Source: a virus
Reading direction: 5' to 3' (one strand)
Length of the DNA: 26,124 nt
Virus record (IMG/VR): IMGVR_UViG_3300025759_000605
Location: 1 to 26,124 of that record
The notes below the pieces were generated by a model. That model had not been told where the DNA came from and ran no database searches. It was given only the letters and a program-made list of their open reading frames with translations. Of the stretch, positions 5,430 through 13,606 are shown piece by piece. The translations under genes and the position numbers were made by a program. Numbering within the stretch: position 1 is the first letter of the stretch; every line of letters starts with the position of its first letter.

Positions 5430-7402
5430 TGTCAAATTTAGATGACCAAACATTAGAAATACTTGCTGGTTTAAACGCTGCACAACCATCAACGCAGCAA
5501 GTAGATTACTCAGGTTTTATGCAAGATTTTCAACCTGTATTAAATCAACCTAATTATTTTGTTCCACAACAAGGGTTATTACAAAATACACCTACATTAG
5601 ACACATTGTCAGATTTAGATGTTATGCAACAAAGACCACAAGTTGTTACAAATATGCTTGACCAATACCCAACACTTGAAAGCGACTTTCAACGAAGTTT
5701 TGCAGTTAGTCCTGACACATTTAATATGAATGTTTATCAACCATTGCCTTATGATGCTAATTATTTTGGTAGTCTTGTGGGAGGTGATGGAACAATAGAT
5801 ACATCAATAAATGCCGCTGATTTAATTGGTGCTGGTTTGTTAGGTAAAGCTGCTATAGATGCTGTTAAAGGAGATGACGGCACTACAACAACTGAAACAG
5901 ATTCTACAAATTTAACAACAAATGATGTTGTTAGCCCTATAACGACTATATCGACAGGTGTAGAAAATCGAAATGTTATTGAAAAAGTTACGCCTAAAGG
6001 TGATGAAATTTTTCCAGAAGATAGAATAAAAATTCAAATTGATGATAATATTACAAACACAAATACAGAAATAATTCCTACAACTGGTGATATTACTATG
6101 GATTCACCACAATTTGGTAATGTAGATAGAGATTTATCTGATGCCGAAAAATTACAAGAATTATCTGATGCTGGTTATACACCAAATCAATCTTTAGATA
6201 TTTTAAATGCTTTTAATACTGGTGTATTATCAGCAGACGCATTTGCAAATGCTATAAAAACAGGTGTAGCTAAACCTTTCGGTTCAGAAATTTTTGATGG
6301 TGTAAGACCTGATACATCTGGTTTAACAGTTACAACAGGCACTAATGTTTCAGATAATATAAAACCTACTCTTACAAATACAAGTGATGTTACGCAAATT
6401 GACCAATCTTTAGGTGATAAAGTGCAAGGCGGTTTATCAGATTTTTTTAATACTGAGCTAACATCAGGTATTGGTGAAGCTGGAACATATTTAGGTGATG
6501 TTACTAATGTAACTGTTGGCGAAGCATTATCTGGTATTGGCGGTCTGTTATCACTTGCTGATATGGTAGATGATGCAAATGTTGGAAATACTTTAGGAAC
6601 AGCAGCAGGTTTATCTGGATTTGGTTTATTTGGTGATACTGCAGCAAGTTTTGCTCCAGCTTTAGGAGCAGGAGCTTTAATAGCAAGTTTAGCAGGTCTT
6701 GGACAACCAGACCCTTCAAATGAAGCAGGTTTTGCACAAGTTGATACTAATTCTAATGATGTAACTCCATTTGGTATGGAAGGTGATAAATTTAATCAAG
6801 AAAATGTTAATCAATCAACTTCTATTGCTAATGCAATGAATAATGTTGTTAGTAATATTACTGGTAATTATGGTTTAAAAACAGAAGGTGATATTTTAGT
6901 ACAAACAGGTGAACGTGACCCATTAAATATTACTTTTGGTGATATGTCGGAAGAACCAACAATAAATAATAGATTAAATTATAATACAAAAGAAGGTGAT
7001 ATTTTAAACACAACTGATGATGTAAGTAGATTTTATTATACTGGACAAGCTGGAAATGATGGTTCTGCTTTAGTAGATAATATTGTAAAAGGCACAAATC
7101 TATTATCATTAAAAGCAGTAGCTAATGATGAAGATACGATTAACATGAAAGATTTTAGACTACCTGCATTTTCAGCAGATAAAGTAAAAGATCAATATTT
7201 AGACATGGGTCTTGATGAAACTGCCGCTAATGCCTTAACAAGTGCTTCTCGTAGTGGGAGTGCTGCAACATCAGAGTTGTTAGGTGGTTTATTAGTTGCA
7301 AATACAACAAATGAAGATTTATTCCTAACAGACGCAGAAAAAACATCATTGCTAGAAAAAGGTTACACAGAAGAACAACTTAATGCAATATTATATGGAT
7401 AA
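5429..7402 (+). CDS. unknown 657-residue virion candidate with UBA-like repeats
   Basis: I do not recognise this protein as a named family. The N-terminal 110 residues are Gln/Pro/Tyr-rich and probably disordered. A short hydrophobic segment (INAADLIGAGLLGKAAIDAV) is followed by Thr/Asn/Asp-rich sequence. A Gly/Ala-rich apolar region follows at about residues 365-430, which could contact membrane. Three short segments look alike: about 234-262 (DAEKLQELSDAGYTPNQSLD), 585-608 (YLDMGLDETAANALTSA) and 631-657 (DAEKTSLLEKGYTEEQLNAI). They share the Gly-turn-helix look of UBA-like bundles. Placement between portal and scaffold, with apolar Ala/Gly patches, suggests an ejected or internal head protein. 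It starts within the portal stop (TAATG). Confidence 0.75.
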   Translation: MSNLDDQTLEILAGLNAAQPSTQQVDYSGFMQDFQPVLNQPNYFVPQQGLLQNTPTLDTLSDLDVMQQRPQVVTNMLDQYPTLESDFQRSFAVSPDTFNMNVYQPLPYDANYFGSLVGGDGTIDTSINAADLIGAGLLGKAAIDAVKGDDGTTTTETDSTNLTTNDVVSPITTISTGVENRNVIEKVTPKGDEIFPEDRIKIQIDDNITNTNTEIIPTTGDITMDSPQFGNVDRDLSDAEKLQELSDAGYTPNQSLDILNAFNTGVLSADAFANAIKTGVAKPFGSEIFDGVRPDTSGLTVTTGTNVSDNIKPTLTNTSDVTQIDQSLGDKVQGGLSDFFNTELTSGIGEAGTYLGDVTNVTVGEALSGIGGLLSLADMVDDANVGNTLGTAAGLSGFGLFGDTAASFAPALGAGALIASLAGLGQPDPSNEAGFAQVDTNSNDVTPFGMEGDKFNQENVNQSTSIANAMNNVVSNITGNYGLKTEGDILVQTGERDPLNITFGDMSEEPTINNRLNYNTKEGDILNTTDDVSRFYYTGQAGNDGSALVDNIVKGTNLLSLKAVANDEDTINMKDFRLPAFSADKVKDQYLDMGLDETAANALTSASRSGSAATSELLGGLLVANTTNEDLFLTDAEKTSLLEKGYTEEQLNAILYG

Positions 7403-7418
7403 TTAAAAAGGAGAAAAA

Positions 7419-7676
7419 ATGGAAAACGAAGGTAAATTAAGACAAGACATAGATAGAGGTGAAAAAGCACAAGCTCTATTACGAAACGAAATTCTTATCG
7501 AGACTTTTGATTTTCTTGAGAAGCAGTACCATGAAGCATGGGCAAATTCTTCTGTAGATCAAAACGAAGCTCGTGAAAAAGTTTTTATGATGTTGCAAAA
7601 CTTACAAACTGTTAAGCAACACATAGAAAGTGTGGTCATCACTGGCAAGTTTGCTAATGACCAATTAACTAAATAA
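7419..7676 (+). CDS. unknown 85-residue helical protein
   Basis: A GGAG site (7411-7414, within aaaaggagaaaa) precedes the ATG. The product is small, hydrophilic and almost entirely helix-forming (RGEKAQALLRNEILIETFDF and EKVFMMLQNLQTVKQHIESV), and may form a helical hairpin or coiled coil. It lies between a probable virion protein and the scaffold. Small helical genes at this place are frequent in marine podoviruses, but I cannot give a function. It could be a head assembly helper or minor head protein. Confidence 0.75.
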   Translation: MENEGKLRQDIDRGEKAQALLRNEILIETFDFLEKQYHEAWANSSVDQNEAREKVFMMLQNLQTVKQHIESVVITGKFANDQLTK

Positions 7677-7709
7677 GACCAAGCGTAAGCAGTCTAACAG
7701 GAGAAAAAC

Positions 7710-8753
7710 ATGACAGACGACAACCCAACTGGGAACGAACCTATCAACATGGCGGAAGCCGCAAGCCTACTTCTTAACAGGGTGGAATCAGAAGATAATC
7801 CAGAACCGAATCAAGAGGTAAATCAACCAGAAACAGAGACAGAAGAAGAAGTTGAAGTTTCTGCTACAGATACAGAAGAACCAATAAGTGAAGAACCTGA
7901 TGAGGCACTTGAAGCTGTTGAGGAAGATGTATCGGAAGAATTAGATGAAGAAGTAGTATCTGAAGATGAAGCTGAGGAATACGAGGAACAAGAATACTTT
8001 ACTGTTAAAATTAATGGTGAAGAACAAGATGTTACCCTTGATGAACTAGCTGCAGGATATTCAAGACAATCTGATTATACTAAAAAGACAACTGAGGTAG
8101 CTAGTCAAAGAAAAGAAGTTGAACAGTTACAAGCAGAACTTTTACAGGAGCGTCAAGCTCTGCAACAAGGTTTACAGCAGTTGAACCAGCAGTTGACATC
8201 ACAAACATCAAACGAGCCTACGAAAGAATACTGGGATCAGCTTTATCAAGATGACCCATTAGACTATGTAAAGCAACGTGATGATTGGCGTGATAAAAAA
8301 GAACAATTAGCACAAGTTAATGCTGCACAGCAGCAAATAGCACAGCAACAAGCTCAAGAACAACAAGTAGAGTTTCAAAAACACTTGGCTCAAGAGCAAC
8401 AAAAGTTAGTAAAGGCAATTCCTGAATGGAAAGACCCTAAGAAAGCTGAAGCTGAAAAAGCTAATATGATAACATGGGCAAAGAGAGCAGGATTTACTGA
8501 CCAAGAGTTAAGTCAAGCCTCAGACCATAGAGCTATTGTTACAATGCGTAAGGCGTACTTATTTGACCAACTTCAAAACGAGAAACCTCTTGTTAAGAAG
8601 AAAGTTAGAAAAGCACCAAAGATGACAAAGGGTGGCAAACCAACTACTGCAAATGACCTTAAAAAGCGAAAGGTTGACAAAGCCTTAAATAAACTTTCTA
8701 CAGTTCAATCTATGGATTCGGCTGTGGATTATCTTTTAACAAAAAATAGCTAA
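7710..8753 (+). CDS. capsid scaffolding protein
   Basis: The 347-residue product has the typical three-part build of a scaffold. First is a very acidic N-terminus (about residues 25-90, mostly Glu/Asp). A conserved patch FTVKINGEEQDVTLDELAAG followed by SRQSDYTKKT comes at about 95-130. Then there is a long Gln/Glu coiled coil (about 130-250) and a basic C-terminus (KKKVRKAPKMTKGGKP onward) suited to contacting the capsid protein. It lies directly before the major capsid gene and after a good ribosome binding site (caggag). Scaffolds guide prohead assembly and then leave or are degraded; no protease gene is visible nearby. Confidence 0.9.
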   Translation: MTDDNPTGNEPINMAEAASLLLNRVESEDNPEPNQEVNQPETETEEEVEVSATDTEEPISEEPDEALEAVEEDVSEELDEEVVSEDEAEEYEEQEYFTVKINGEEQDVTLDELAAGYSRQSDYTKKTTEVASQRKEVEQLQAELLQERQALQQGLQQLNQQLTSQTSNEPTKEYWDQLYQDDPLDYVKQRDDWRDKKEQLAQVNAAQQQIAQQQAQEQQVEFQKHLAQEQQKLVKAIPEWKDPKKAEAEKANMITWAKRAGFTDQELSQASDHRAIVTMRKAYLFDQLQNEKPLVKKKVRKAPKMTKGGKPTTANDLKKRKVDKALNKLSTVQSMDSAVDYLLTKNS

Positions 8754-8770
8754 CTAAGGAGAATACCCCA

Positions 8771-9715
8771 ATGGCAACTTATAAAACAGCAAATGCTATA
8801 GGTGAGAGAGAGGACTTATCAGACGTAATTACTCGTATCGACCCAGCAGAAACACCGATTTTTTCTAATGCGAAAAAAGAAGTAACAAGTGGAGTTTTCC
8901 ACGAATGGCAAGTACAAGAACTAACAGCAGCAGCAGACGACAACTATGTTGCAGAAGGTGCTGACTATTCGTATGTAAACCCAACAGCAACAACTAGACT
9001 TGGCAATTATCATCAAATCTCAGTACAAGCAGCATCAGTTTCTGGTACTTTAGATGCAGTTGATAAAGCAGGTAGAGATAAAGAAACAGCTTATGTGAAA
9101 GTTCTTAAAGGACTAGAGCAACGTAGAGATATTGAAAAAGCTCTCGTTAAAAATGAAGCTCGTGCTGCATCAGACCCAAGAAAAGCAGGTAAGATTAGTT
9201 CATACATGACTAACGTAAGTCTTGTATCACCATCTACAACACCTACTGGTGATGGTACTGACGTATCTGACAAAGCAGGTACTAATGCAGCTCTAACTCT
9301 TGCTAAAATTGATACAGCAATGAAATTAGCTTACGAAGATGGCGGACAACCAGATATTCTAGTTGTTTCACCAGCTAACAAAGTAGCTTTTTCTGACCTA
9401 TCATCAGGTTCAGTTGCAACTAACCAAATAACAATGACAGCTCCAAAAGAAGCTGCAATCATTGGTAGCGTTAGTTTATATCTAACTGATTTTGGTCAAT
9501 TATCTGTTACTATTGACAGACAAATGCCAAATGACACAGTATTCTTGATGGATTCTGACTATTATGCAGTTGGACATTTACCAAATAGAATGTTCTCAGT
9601 TTCAGATGTAGCACCTACAGGTGATGCAACTAAATTTAGCATTGTGTCCGAGTGGACTTACATTACTAAAGCACCTAAAGCTCACGCTATGGTCACAGAC
9701 TTAAGCACATCTTAA
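8771..9715 (+). CDS. major capsid protein (SU10/DUF5309-like)
   Basis: The 314-residue protein starts MATYKTANAIGEREDLSDVI and continues with ITRIDPAETPIFSNAKK, EWQVQELTAAADDNYVAEGA and a later segment on NKVAFSDL, a pattern I associate with the DUF5309 (SU10) major head protein family of HK97-fold capsids. The order scaffold then capsid then adaptor agrees. It has a strong AAGGAG ribosome binding site (8756-8761) and is followed by a perfect terminator hairpin, as expected for the most abundantly made protein. Codon use looks slightly richer in GC-ending codons than the flanking unknown genes, again consistent with high expression. Confidence 0.93.
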   Translation: MATYKTANAIGEREDLSDVITRIDPAETPIFSNAKKEVTSGVFHEWQVQELTAAADDNYVAEGADYSYVNPTATTRLGNYHQISVQAASVSGTLDAVDKAGRDKETAYVKVLKGLEQRRDIEKALVKNEARAASDPRKAGKISSYMTNVSLVSPSTTPTGDGTDVSDKAGTNAALTLAKIDTAMKLAYEDGGQPDILVVSPANKVAFSDLSSGSVATNQITMTAPKEAAIIGSVSLYLTDFGQLSVTIDRQMPNDTVFLMDSDYYAVGHLPNRMFSVSDVAPTGDATKFSIVSEWTYITKAPKAHAMVTDLSTS

Positions 9716-9725
9716 TAGTGTTTAT

Positions 9726-9754
9726 GGGGAGTAGGGAAACCTACTCCCTTTTTT
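9726..9754 (+). terminator. terminator behind the major capsid gene
   Basis: A perfect 9-bp stem GGGAGTAGG / CCTACTCCC (9727-9735 and 9740-9748) is capped by a GAAA tetraloop and followed by six T's (9749-9754). It starts 11 bases after the capsid stop. Genes on both sides run the same way, so it probably lowers transcription into the tail genes relative to the capsid, or stabilises the 3' end of a capsid message. Confidence 0.88.
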
Positions 9755-9767
9755 ACAAGGAATAAAA

Positions 9768-10094
9768 ATGGCAAAAAAGATTTTAAATTACGACCCAATA
9801 CAGAAAAAAACTACTTATTTTCATGGTGGTAATGACGGACAACATTATGTTTCCGTTGAACAAAACACAGACAATATTTTAAAGTTAGCAAAAGACAAGA
9901 GCATAGATTACAAACCTTATAGCTTAACTGGCAATACACAAAAGCATCAACAACATGTTGCCGAGCTACCTGCTAACCTTTACTTTGATTTAGTTGAAAA
10001 ATTAGGAGACCCAAAGCATAATAAAAAAGCATGGGCAAGATGGCTCAACAACCCAGACAACAAATTTTTTAGAACAGGCGGTGGAAATATATAA
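9768..10094 (+). CDS. unknown 108-residue protein after the capsid gene
   Basis: This small basic protein begins MAKKILNYDPIQKKTTYFHG and includes a helical C-terminal half ending KAWARWLNNPDNKFFRTGGG. It lies just behind the capsid terminator and overlaps the adaptor gene start by one base (TAATG), with aagga as ribosome binding site. I do not know a named function. Position between capsid and adaptor suggests a head decoration or head-completion role. There is no membrane segment or signal peptide. Confidence 0.75.
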   Translation: MAKKILNYDPIQKKTTYFHGGNDGQHYVSVEQNTDNILKLAKDKSIDYKPYSLTGNTQKHQQHVAELPANLYFDLVEKLGDPKHNKKAWARWLNNPDNKFFRTGGGNI

Positions 10095-10714
10095 TGGCAA
10101 TATCTACTTACGCAGAACTTAAAACATCAATAGCTAATTTTTTAGCACGAGATGATTTAACAAATGAAATAGATGATTTTATTGATTTAGCTGAAAGTCG
10201 TATATCTCGTGAATTAGAAACACGCTCACAAGATACACGAACAACACTGACAACTACAGCAGATAATGCTTATGTGTCTTTGCCAAGCGATATGCGTACT
10301 ATTCGTAATGTTAAAGTTATGAACAATCCAAGAATTACATTAAGGTATTTATCACCTTTACAAGTTAAAAAAGAATATTCAACAACAGCTACAGGCTGTC
10401 CTAAAGTTTATAGTGTTATCGGTGATAATTTATTCTTAGCACCTATACCTGACGCAACATACGACATAGAACTAACCTATAAAGCCTCTGTAAGCTCTCT
10501 CAGCGACAGTAACACTACAAATACTATATTGACACGCTATCCTGATTTATACCTCTATACGAGCTTATTTCACGCTTATACGTTTTTGTTAGACGAACAA
10601 AGAGCAACACAATATGAAGCACTAATACAAACTATATTACAACAAATCAGAGTAGATGATGAAAAAGGTAGTTATGGTGTTGGTTTAGAAATGCGAAGTG
10701 TATATGGAGAATAA
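10094..10714 (+). CDS. head-tail adaptor protein (SU10-adaptor-like)
   Basis: The 206-residue protein starts AISTYAELKTSIANFLARDDL and continues with IDDFIDLAESRISRELE, a helical opening characteristic of phage adaptor proteins of the SU10 and gp4/gp11-like kind. The middle is beta-rich (YVSLPSDMRTIRNVKV, YSVIGDNLFLAPIPDATYDI), and the end is helical (YPDLYLYTSLFHAYTFL). Such adaptors form the ring between portal and tail nozzle. Neighbours agree: capsid upstream, nozzle candidate three bases downstream. The start is coupled to the stop of the preceding gene (TAATG). Confidence 0.88.
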   Translation: MAISTYAELKTSIANFLARDDLTNEIDDFIDLAESRISRELETRSQDTRTTLTTTADNAYVSLPSDMRTIRNVKVMNNPRITLRYLSPLQVKKEYSTTATGCPKVYSVIGDNLFLAPIPDATYDIELTYKASVSSLSDSNTTNTILTRYPDLYLYTSLFHAYTFLLDEQRATQYEALIQTILQQIRVDDEKGSYGVGLEMRSVYGE

Positions 10715-10717
10715 ATA

Positions 10718-12196
10718 ATGGCAATGAATACACCTTTTGGCGAATGGTTGCCTGACCAGCCTGATAACACTAGCGGAGTGACAACTGCAAAAAATGTTAT
10801 TCCTGCTGCACGAGGTTATCGTGGCTTACAAGATTTATCGCAATACAGTAATGCTGCCGACAATAGATTAAGAGGTATCTTTGCAGCTAAAGACGATAGT
10901 GGTGATCCTAAGATATTTGCAGGTGATGTAACAAAACTATATGAGTTTACTAAATCTAACTCTAATTTAACAAATATATCTAAAACAGGTAACTACACAT
11001 CATTAGGTGATGAAGATATATGGAAGTTTATAGACTTTAGTGGTTTTGTTATTGGTGCATCAGGACACAACAATGTACTACAAGTATATGATAATGGTAC
11101 AAGTTCATTATTTGCTGACATATCTGGTAGCCCTGCAGCTAAACATATAGCGGTTGTTCGTGACTTTGTATTTACTGGTAATGTTAAATATGGCGGTACA
11201 GCTTATCCTAATCGTGTTTATTTTTCTGCTCTAGCTTCACACACAGGTTGGACAATAGGTACAGACCAATCTGATATACAAGATATATTTGATATGGGTG
11301 ATATTACAGGTATTGTTGGTGGCGAATCTGCAACTATATTGTGTGAAAGAGGTATTGTGCGTGGCTCTTACGTTGGTACACCACTTATATTCCAATTTGA
11401 CAAAGTGCAAACAGGGTTTGGTTGTAACTATCCTAACTCAGTAGCAAATGTTGGTGAGACTGTATTTTATCTATCAGATGATGGATTTTATCAGTTTGAT
11501 GGACAAAGAAGTACACCAATAGGTGCAGAAAAAGTAAATCGTTTTTTCTTTGATGATTTTACTATACGAAACAAAGGTAGAATATCTACTGCTGTTGACC
11601 CTACAGAACAAATAGTTGTGTGGTCATATACATCAGGTAGTTCTAATGATGATACGCCTGACAGACTATTAATATATAATTATGCGTTACAAAGATGGTC
11701 ATATGCAGAATTAGATTGTGAGCTTATATCACCATTTATGACTATTAATTATACATTAGAAGAATTAGACGCTATTAGTACATCAATTGATGGCTTGCCT
11801 GCCTCACTTGACTCATCAATATATATAGGTGGTCAATTTATATTTGGTGGTGCTAAAGATAAAAAGTTACACACGTTTAGTGGTATAAATAAAGAAGCAC
11901 TTATAGAAACTGCTGATTTAGATACATCTAATGGTCGAGCAAGTGTTATAACCAATGTCATACCTTATGTAGAAATAGTAGGAGGTACTACACCTAGTAT
12001 TACCGCACAAGTATCATCAAGACTTAGACAAGTAGATGAAGATAGTTTTGGTACAGCAAGTTCATTAAATGATGATGGATATTGCAATGTTAGGTCAAAT
12101 CAAGGTAGGTATCATAAAATAAGATTAAATGTATCAGGCACTTGGAAGTATATTCAGGGTGTCGAAATAGAGGCAAAAACAACAGGTAAAAGATAA
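10718..12196 (+). CDS. tail nozzle or tail stabilisation protein, beta-propeller candidate
   Basis: The 492-residue product begins MAMNTPFGEWLPDQPDNTSG and then VTTAKNVIPAARGYRG, an opening shared by short-tail proteins of podoviruses (T7 gp12-type nozzle and P22 gp10-type stabilisation proteins). It is beta-rich with repeated short strands and turns such as DDGFYQFDGQRSTPIGAEKV and TPDRLLIYNYALQRWSYAEL, which fits a propeller. It follows the adaptor closely, as expected for the next ring of the tail. The precise family is not certain, but a structural short-tail component is very likely. The next ATG begins one base after its stop. Confidence 0.82.
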   Translation: MAMNTPFGEWLPDQPDNTSGVTTAKNVIPAARGYRGLQDLSQYSNAADNRLRGIFAAKDDSGDPKIFAGDVTKLYEFTKSNSNLTNISKTGNYTSLGDEDIWKFIDFSGFVIGASGHNNVLQVYDNGTSSLFADISGSPAAKHIAVVRDFVFTGNVKYGGTAYPNRVYFSALASHTGWTIGTDQSDIQDIFDMGDITGIVGGESATILCERGIVRGSYVGTPLIFQFDKVQTGFGCNYPNSVANVGETVFYLSDDGFYQFDGQRSTPIGAEKVNRFFFDDFTIRNKGRISTAVDPTEQIVVWSYTSGSSNDDTPDRLLIYNYALQRWSYAELDCELISPFMTINYTLEELDAISTSIDGLPASLDSSIYIGGQFIFGGAKDKKLHTFSGINKEALIETADLDTSNGRASVITNVIPYVEIVGGTTPSITAQVSSRLRQVDEDSFGTASSLNDDGYCNVRSNQGRYHKIRLNVSGTWKYIQGVEIEAKTTGKR

Positions 12197-12511
12197 ATGG
12201 TAGATAATCAGTTTAGAAAATTACCTTATCAGGGTGGCGACCCAAGACTTGTGGCAGAGATTGTAAATCGCACAATAGATGGTGGTTTAAATTCTACTGG
12301 TAAATTTACAGCAATAGCACATTCTACAACGACTACAGTTAATGATGAAAGAGTAGGTGAAAATAGTGTTATATTATTTATGCCTCATTCATCTGGAGCT
12401 GCACAACATATAAATCATTTTTACATGCAAACTGTTAATAATGGCTCTTTTGTTGTTGCTCATCAAAACTCAGGAGATAGTCAGGTTTATAGTTATGTCA
12501 TCATTGGATAA
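12197..12511 (+). CDS. small tail or fibre-associated beta protein
   Basis: The 104-residue product begins MVDNQFRKLPYQGGDPRLVA followed by a linker and a compact beta domain (RVGENSVILFMPHSSGAAQ, then NGSFVVAHQNSGDSQVYSY and a final VIIG). The ending resembles the C-terminal domain seen in many small phage tail proteins, in which a strand of the form 'F.I.H.N....R.F.YV.IG' closes the fold. Its place right behind the nozzle gene suits a tail-tip or fibre-attachment protein. The following gene overlaps the last 17 bases, indicating coupling. Confidence 0.75.
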   Translation: MVDNQFRKLPYQGGDPRLVAEIVNRTIDGGLNSTGKFTAIAHSTTTTVNDERVGENSVILFMPHSSGAAQHINHFYMQTVNNGSFVVAHQNSGDSQVYSYVIIG

Positions 12512-12857
12512 ACAATCGTGGCTAAAGTCACGCCAGTATATTTTAGACGCATTAAAAAGAGGTATTGATTCTCATAGCGAAAAAGATGTATTCTATGCAA
12601 TAGCACGAGGTGATGCACAACTTTGGACTGGTCAAAAGAGTGCTTGTGTTACGGAGATAGTAACATACCCTAACTTTAAATCTATACGATTTTGGTTAGC
12701 AGGTGGTGATTTAGAAGAATTAAAAGAAATGGAACAACCTATTTGCGAATGGGCAAAATCTATTGGTTGTAAAAACGCACAAATAATTGGTCGCAAAGGG
12801 TGGTCAAAAGTAAAAGATTATAAAGAAGTAGGTACAATATCAATGAGGAGTATATAA
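12495..12857 (+). CDS. GNAT-like small virion-region protein
   Basis: I place the start at ATG 12495, giving 120 residues (MSSLDKQSW...). An in-frame ATG at 12441 would add an 18-residue hydrophobic extension that lies within the previous gene and has no ribosome binding site. The pattern of strand (CVTEIVTYPNFKSIRFWLAGG), helix (LEELKEMEQPICEWAKSIGC) and then IGRKGWSKV resembles degenerate acetyltransferase-fold proteins that many podoviruses encode between tail and internal virion genes. A clear acetyl-CoA binding loop is not visible, so catalysis is doubtful. The stop overlaps the next start (TAATG). Confidence 0.65.
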   Translation: MSSLDKQSWLKSRQYILDALKRGIDSHSEKDVFYAIARGDAQLWTGQKSACVTEIVTYPNFKSIRFWLAGGDLEELKEMEQPICEWAKSIGCKNAQIIGRKGWSKVKDYKEVGTISMRSI

Positions 12858-13597
12858 TGAGTTTAGGTGGATCAGAGCAAACAGGAGTACAGACAACAAC
12901 ACAGTTGCCTCCTTCGTATGTATTACCGCAATTAGCTTATGGAGCAAATGAAGCACAAAGATTGTATAGTACAGGTACTGGTTTTGGTTATTATCCAGAA
13001 AATACAGTAGCAGGTTTTAGTCCAGAACAACAAATGGCTATGAATTTGCAAACGAATAGAGCATTATCTGGAAGCCCTATAACAAGAGAAGGTCAATCAT
13101 TAGGTTTAAGCACGTTGCGTGGTGATTTTTTATCAGGCAATAATCCTTATTTTAAACAAGCTGTATTAGACCCAATCACACAAGATGTACAAGGTTATTT
13201 TAGTAGAGCAGGTCGTCTAGGTTCTGGTGCTAATCAAGATGTATTAGCTCGTTCACTTGCAAAACCATTAATGCAAAATTATGAAAACGAAAGACAAAGG
13301 CAAAACGCTATGTTAGCTAATGTACCTGCTCTTGCTAACCAAGATTTTACTGATTATGCAAGATTAGCAGCAGTTGGTTTAGATAGACAACAACAAGCAC
13401 AAAGACAGATTGAAGCTAATAAAGCTCGTTTTGATGCTTTACAAGCTGCACCACAACAAAGATTAGGAACTTTCTTAGGAAATCTTAATGCTGCTGCAGG
13501 AACAGGTATGACACAATCAAAACCTATATATGAAAATAAAAATGCACAGGCTTTATCAAATACAGCAACTTTACTTAGTATATTAAAAAGTCTTTAG
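12857..13597 (+). CDS. candidate ejection protein, 246 residues
   Basis: The protein is Ala/Gln-rich with a probable helical build. It opens SLGGSEQTGVQTTTQLPPSY and continues with YVLPQLAYGANEAQRLYSTG, TVAGFSPEQQMAMNLQTNRA and GYFSRAGRLGSGANQDVLAR, segments typical of DNA-transfer or internal virion proteins of podoviruses. A coiled-coil stretch (DRQQQAQRQIEANKARFDAL) follows near residue 175. It is the first of three consecutive candidate ejection proteins, matching the usual three-protein set (P22 gp7/gp20/gp16 or T7 gp14/gp15/gp16), which leave the virion ahead of the DNA and cross the envelope. The assignment rests on composition and order. Confidence 0.7.
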   Translation: MSLGGSEQTGVQTTTQLPPSYVLPQLAYGANEAQRLYSTGTGFGYYPENTVAGFSPEQQMAMNLQTNRALSGSPITREGQSLGLSTLRGDFLSGNNPYFKQAVLDPITQDVQGYFSRAGRLGSGANQDVLARSLAKPLMQNYENERQRQNAMLANVPALANQDFTDYARLAAVGLDRQQQAQRQIEANKARFDALQAAPQQRLGTFLGNLNAAAGTGMTQSKPIYENKNAQALSNTATLLSILKSL

Positions 13598-13606
13598 GAG
13601 TAAAAT

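Noticed and set aside
12441-12494. 18-codon upstream extension of the GNAT-like gene
   Set aside because: It lies inside the preceding gene, lacks a ribosome binding site and would add an unexplained Leu-rich start. The ATG at 12495 fits the coupled junction style.
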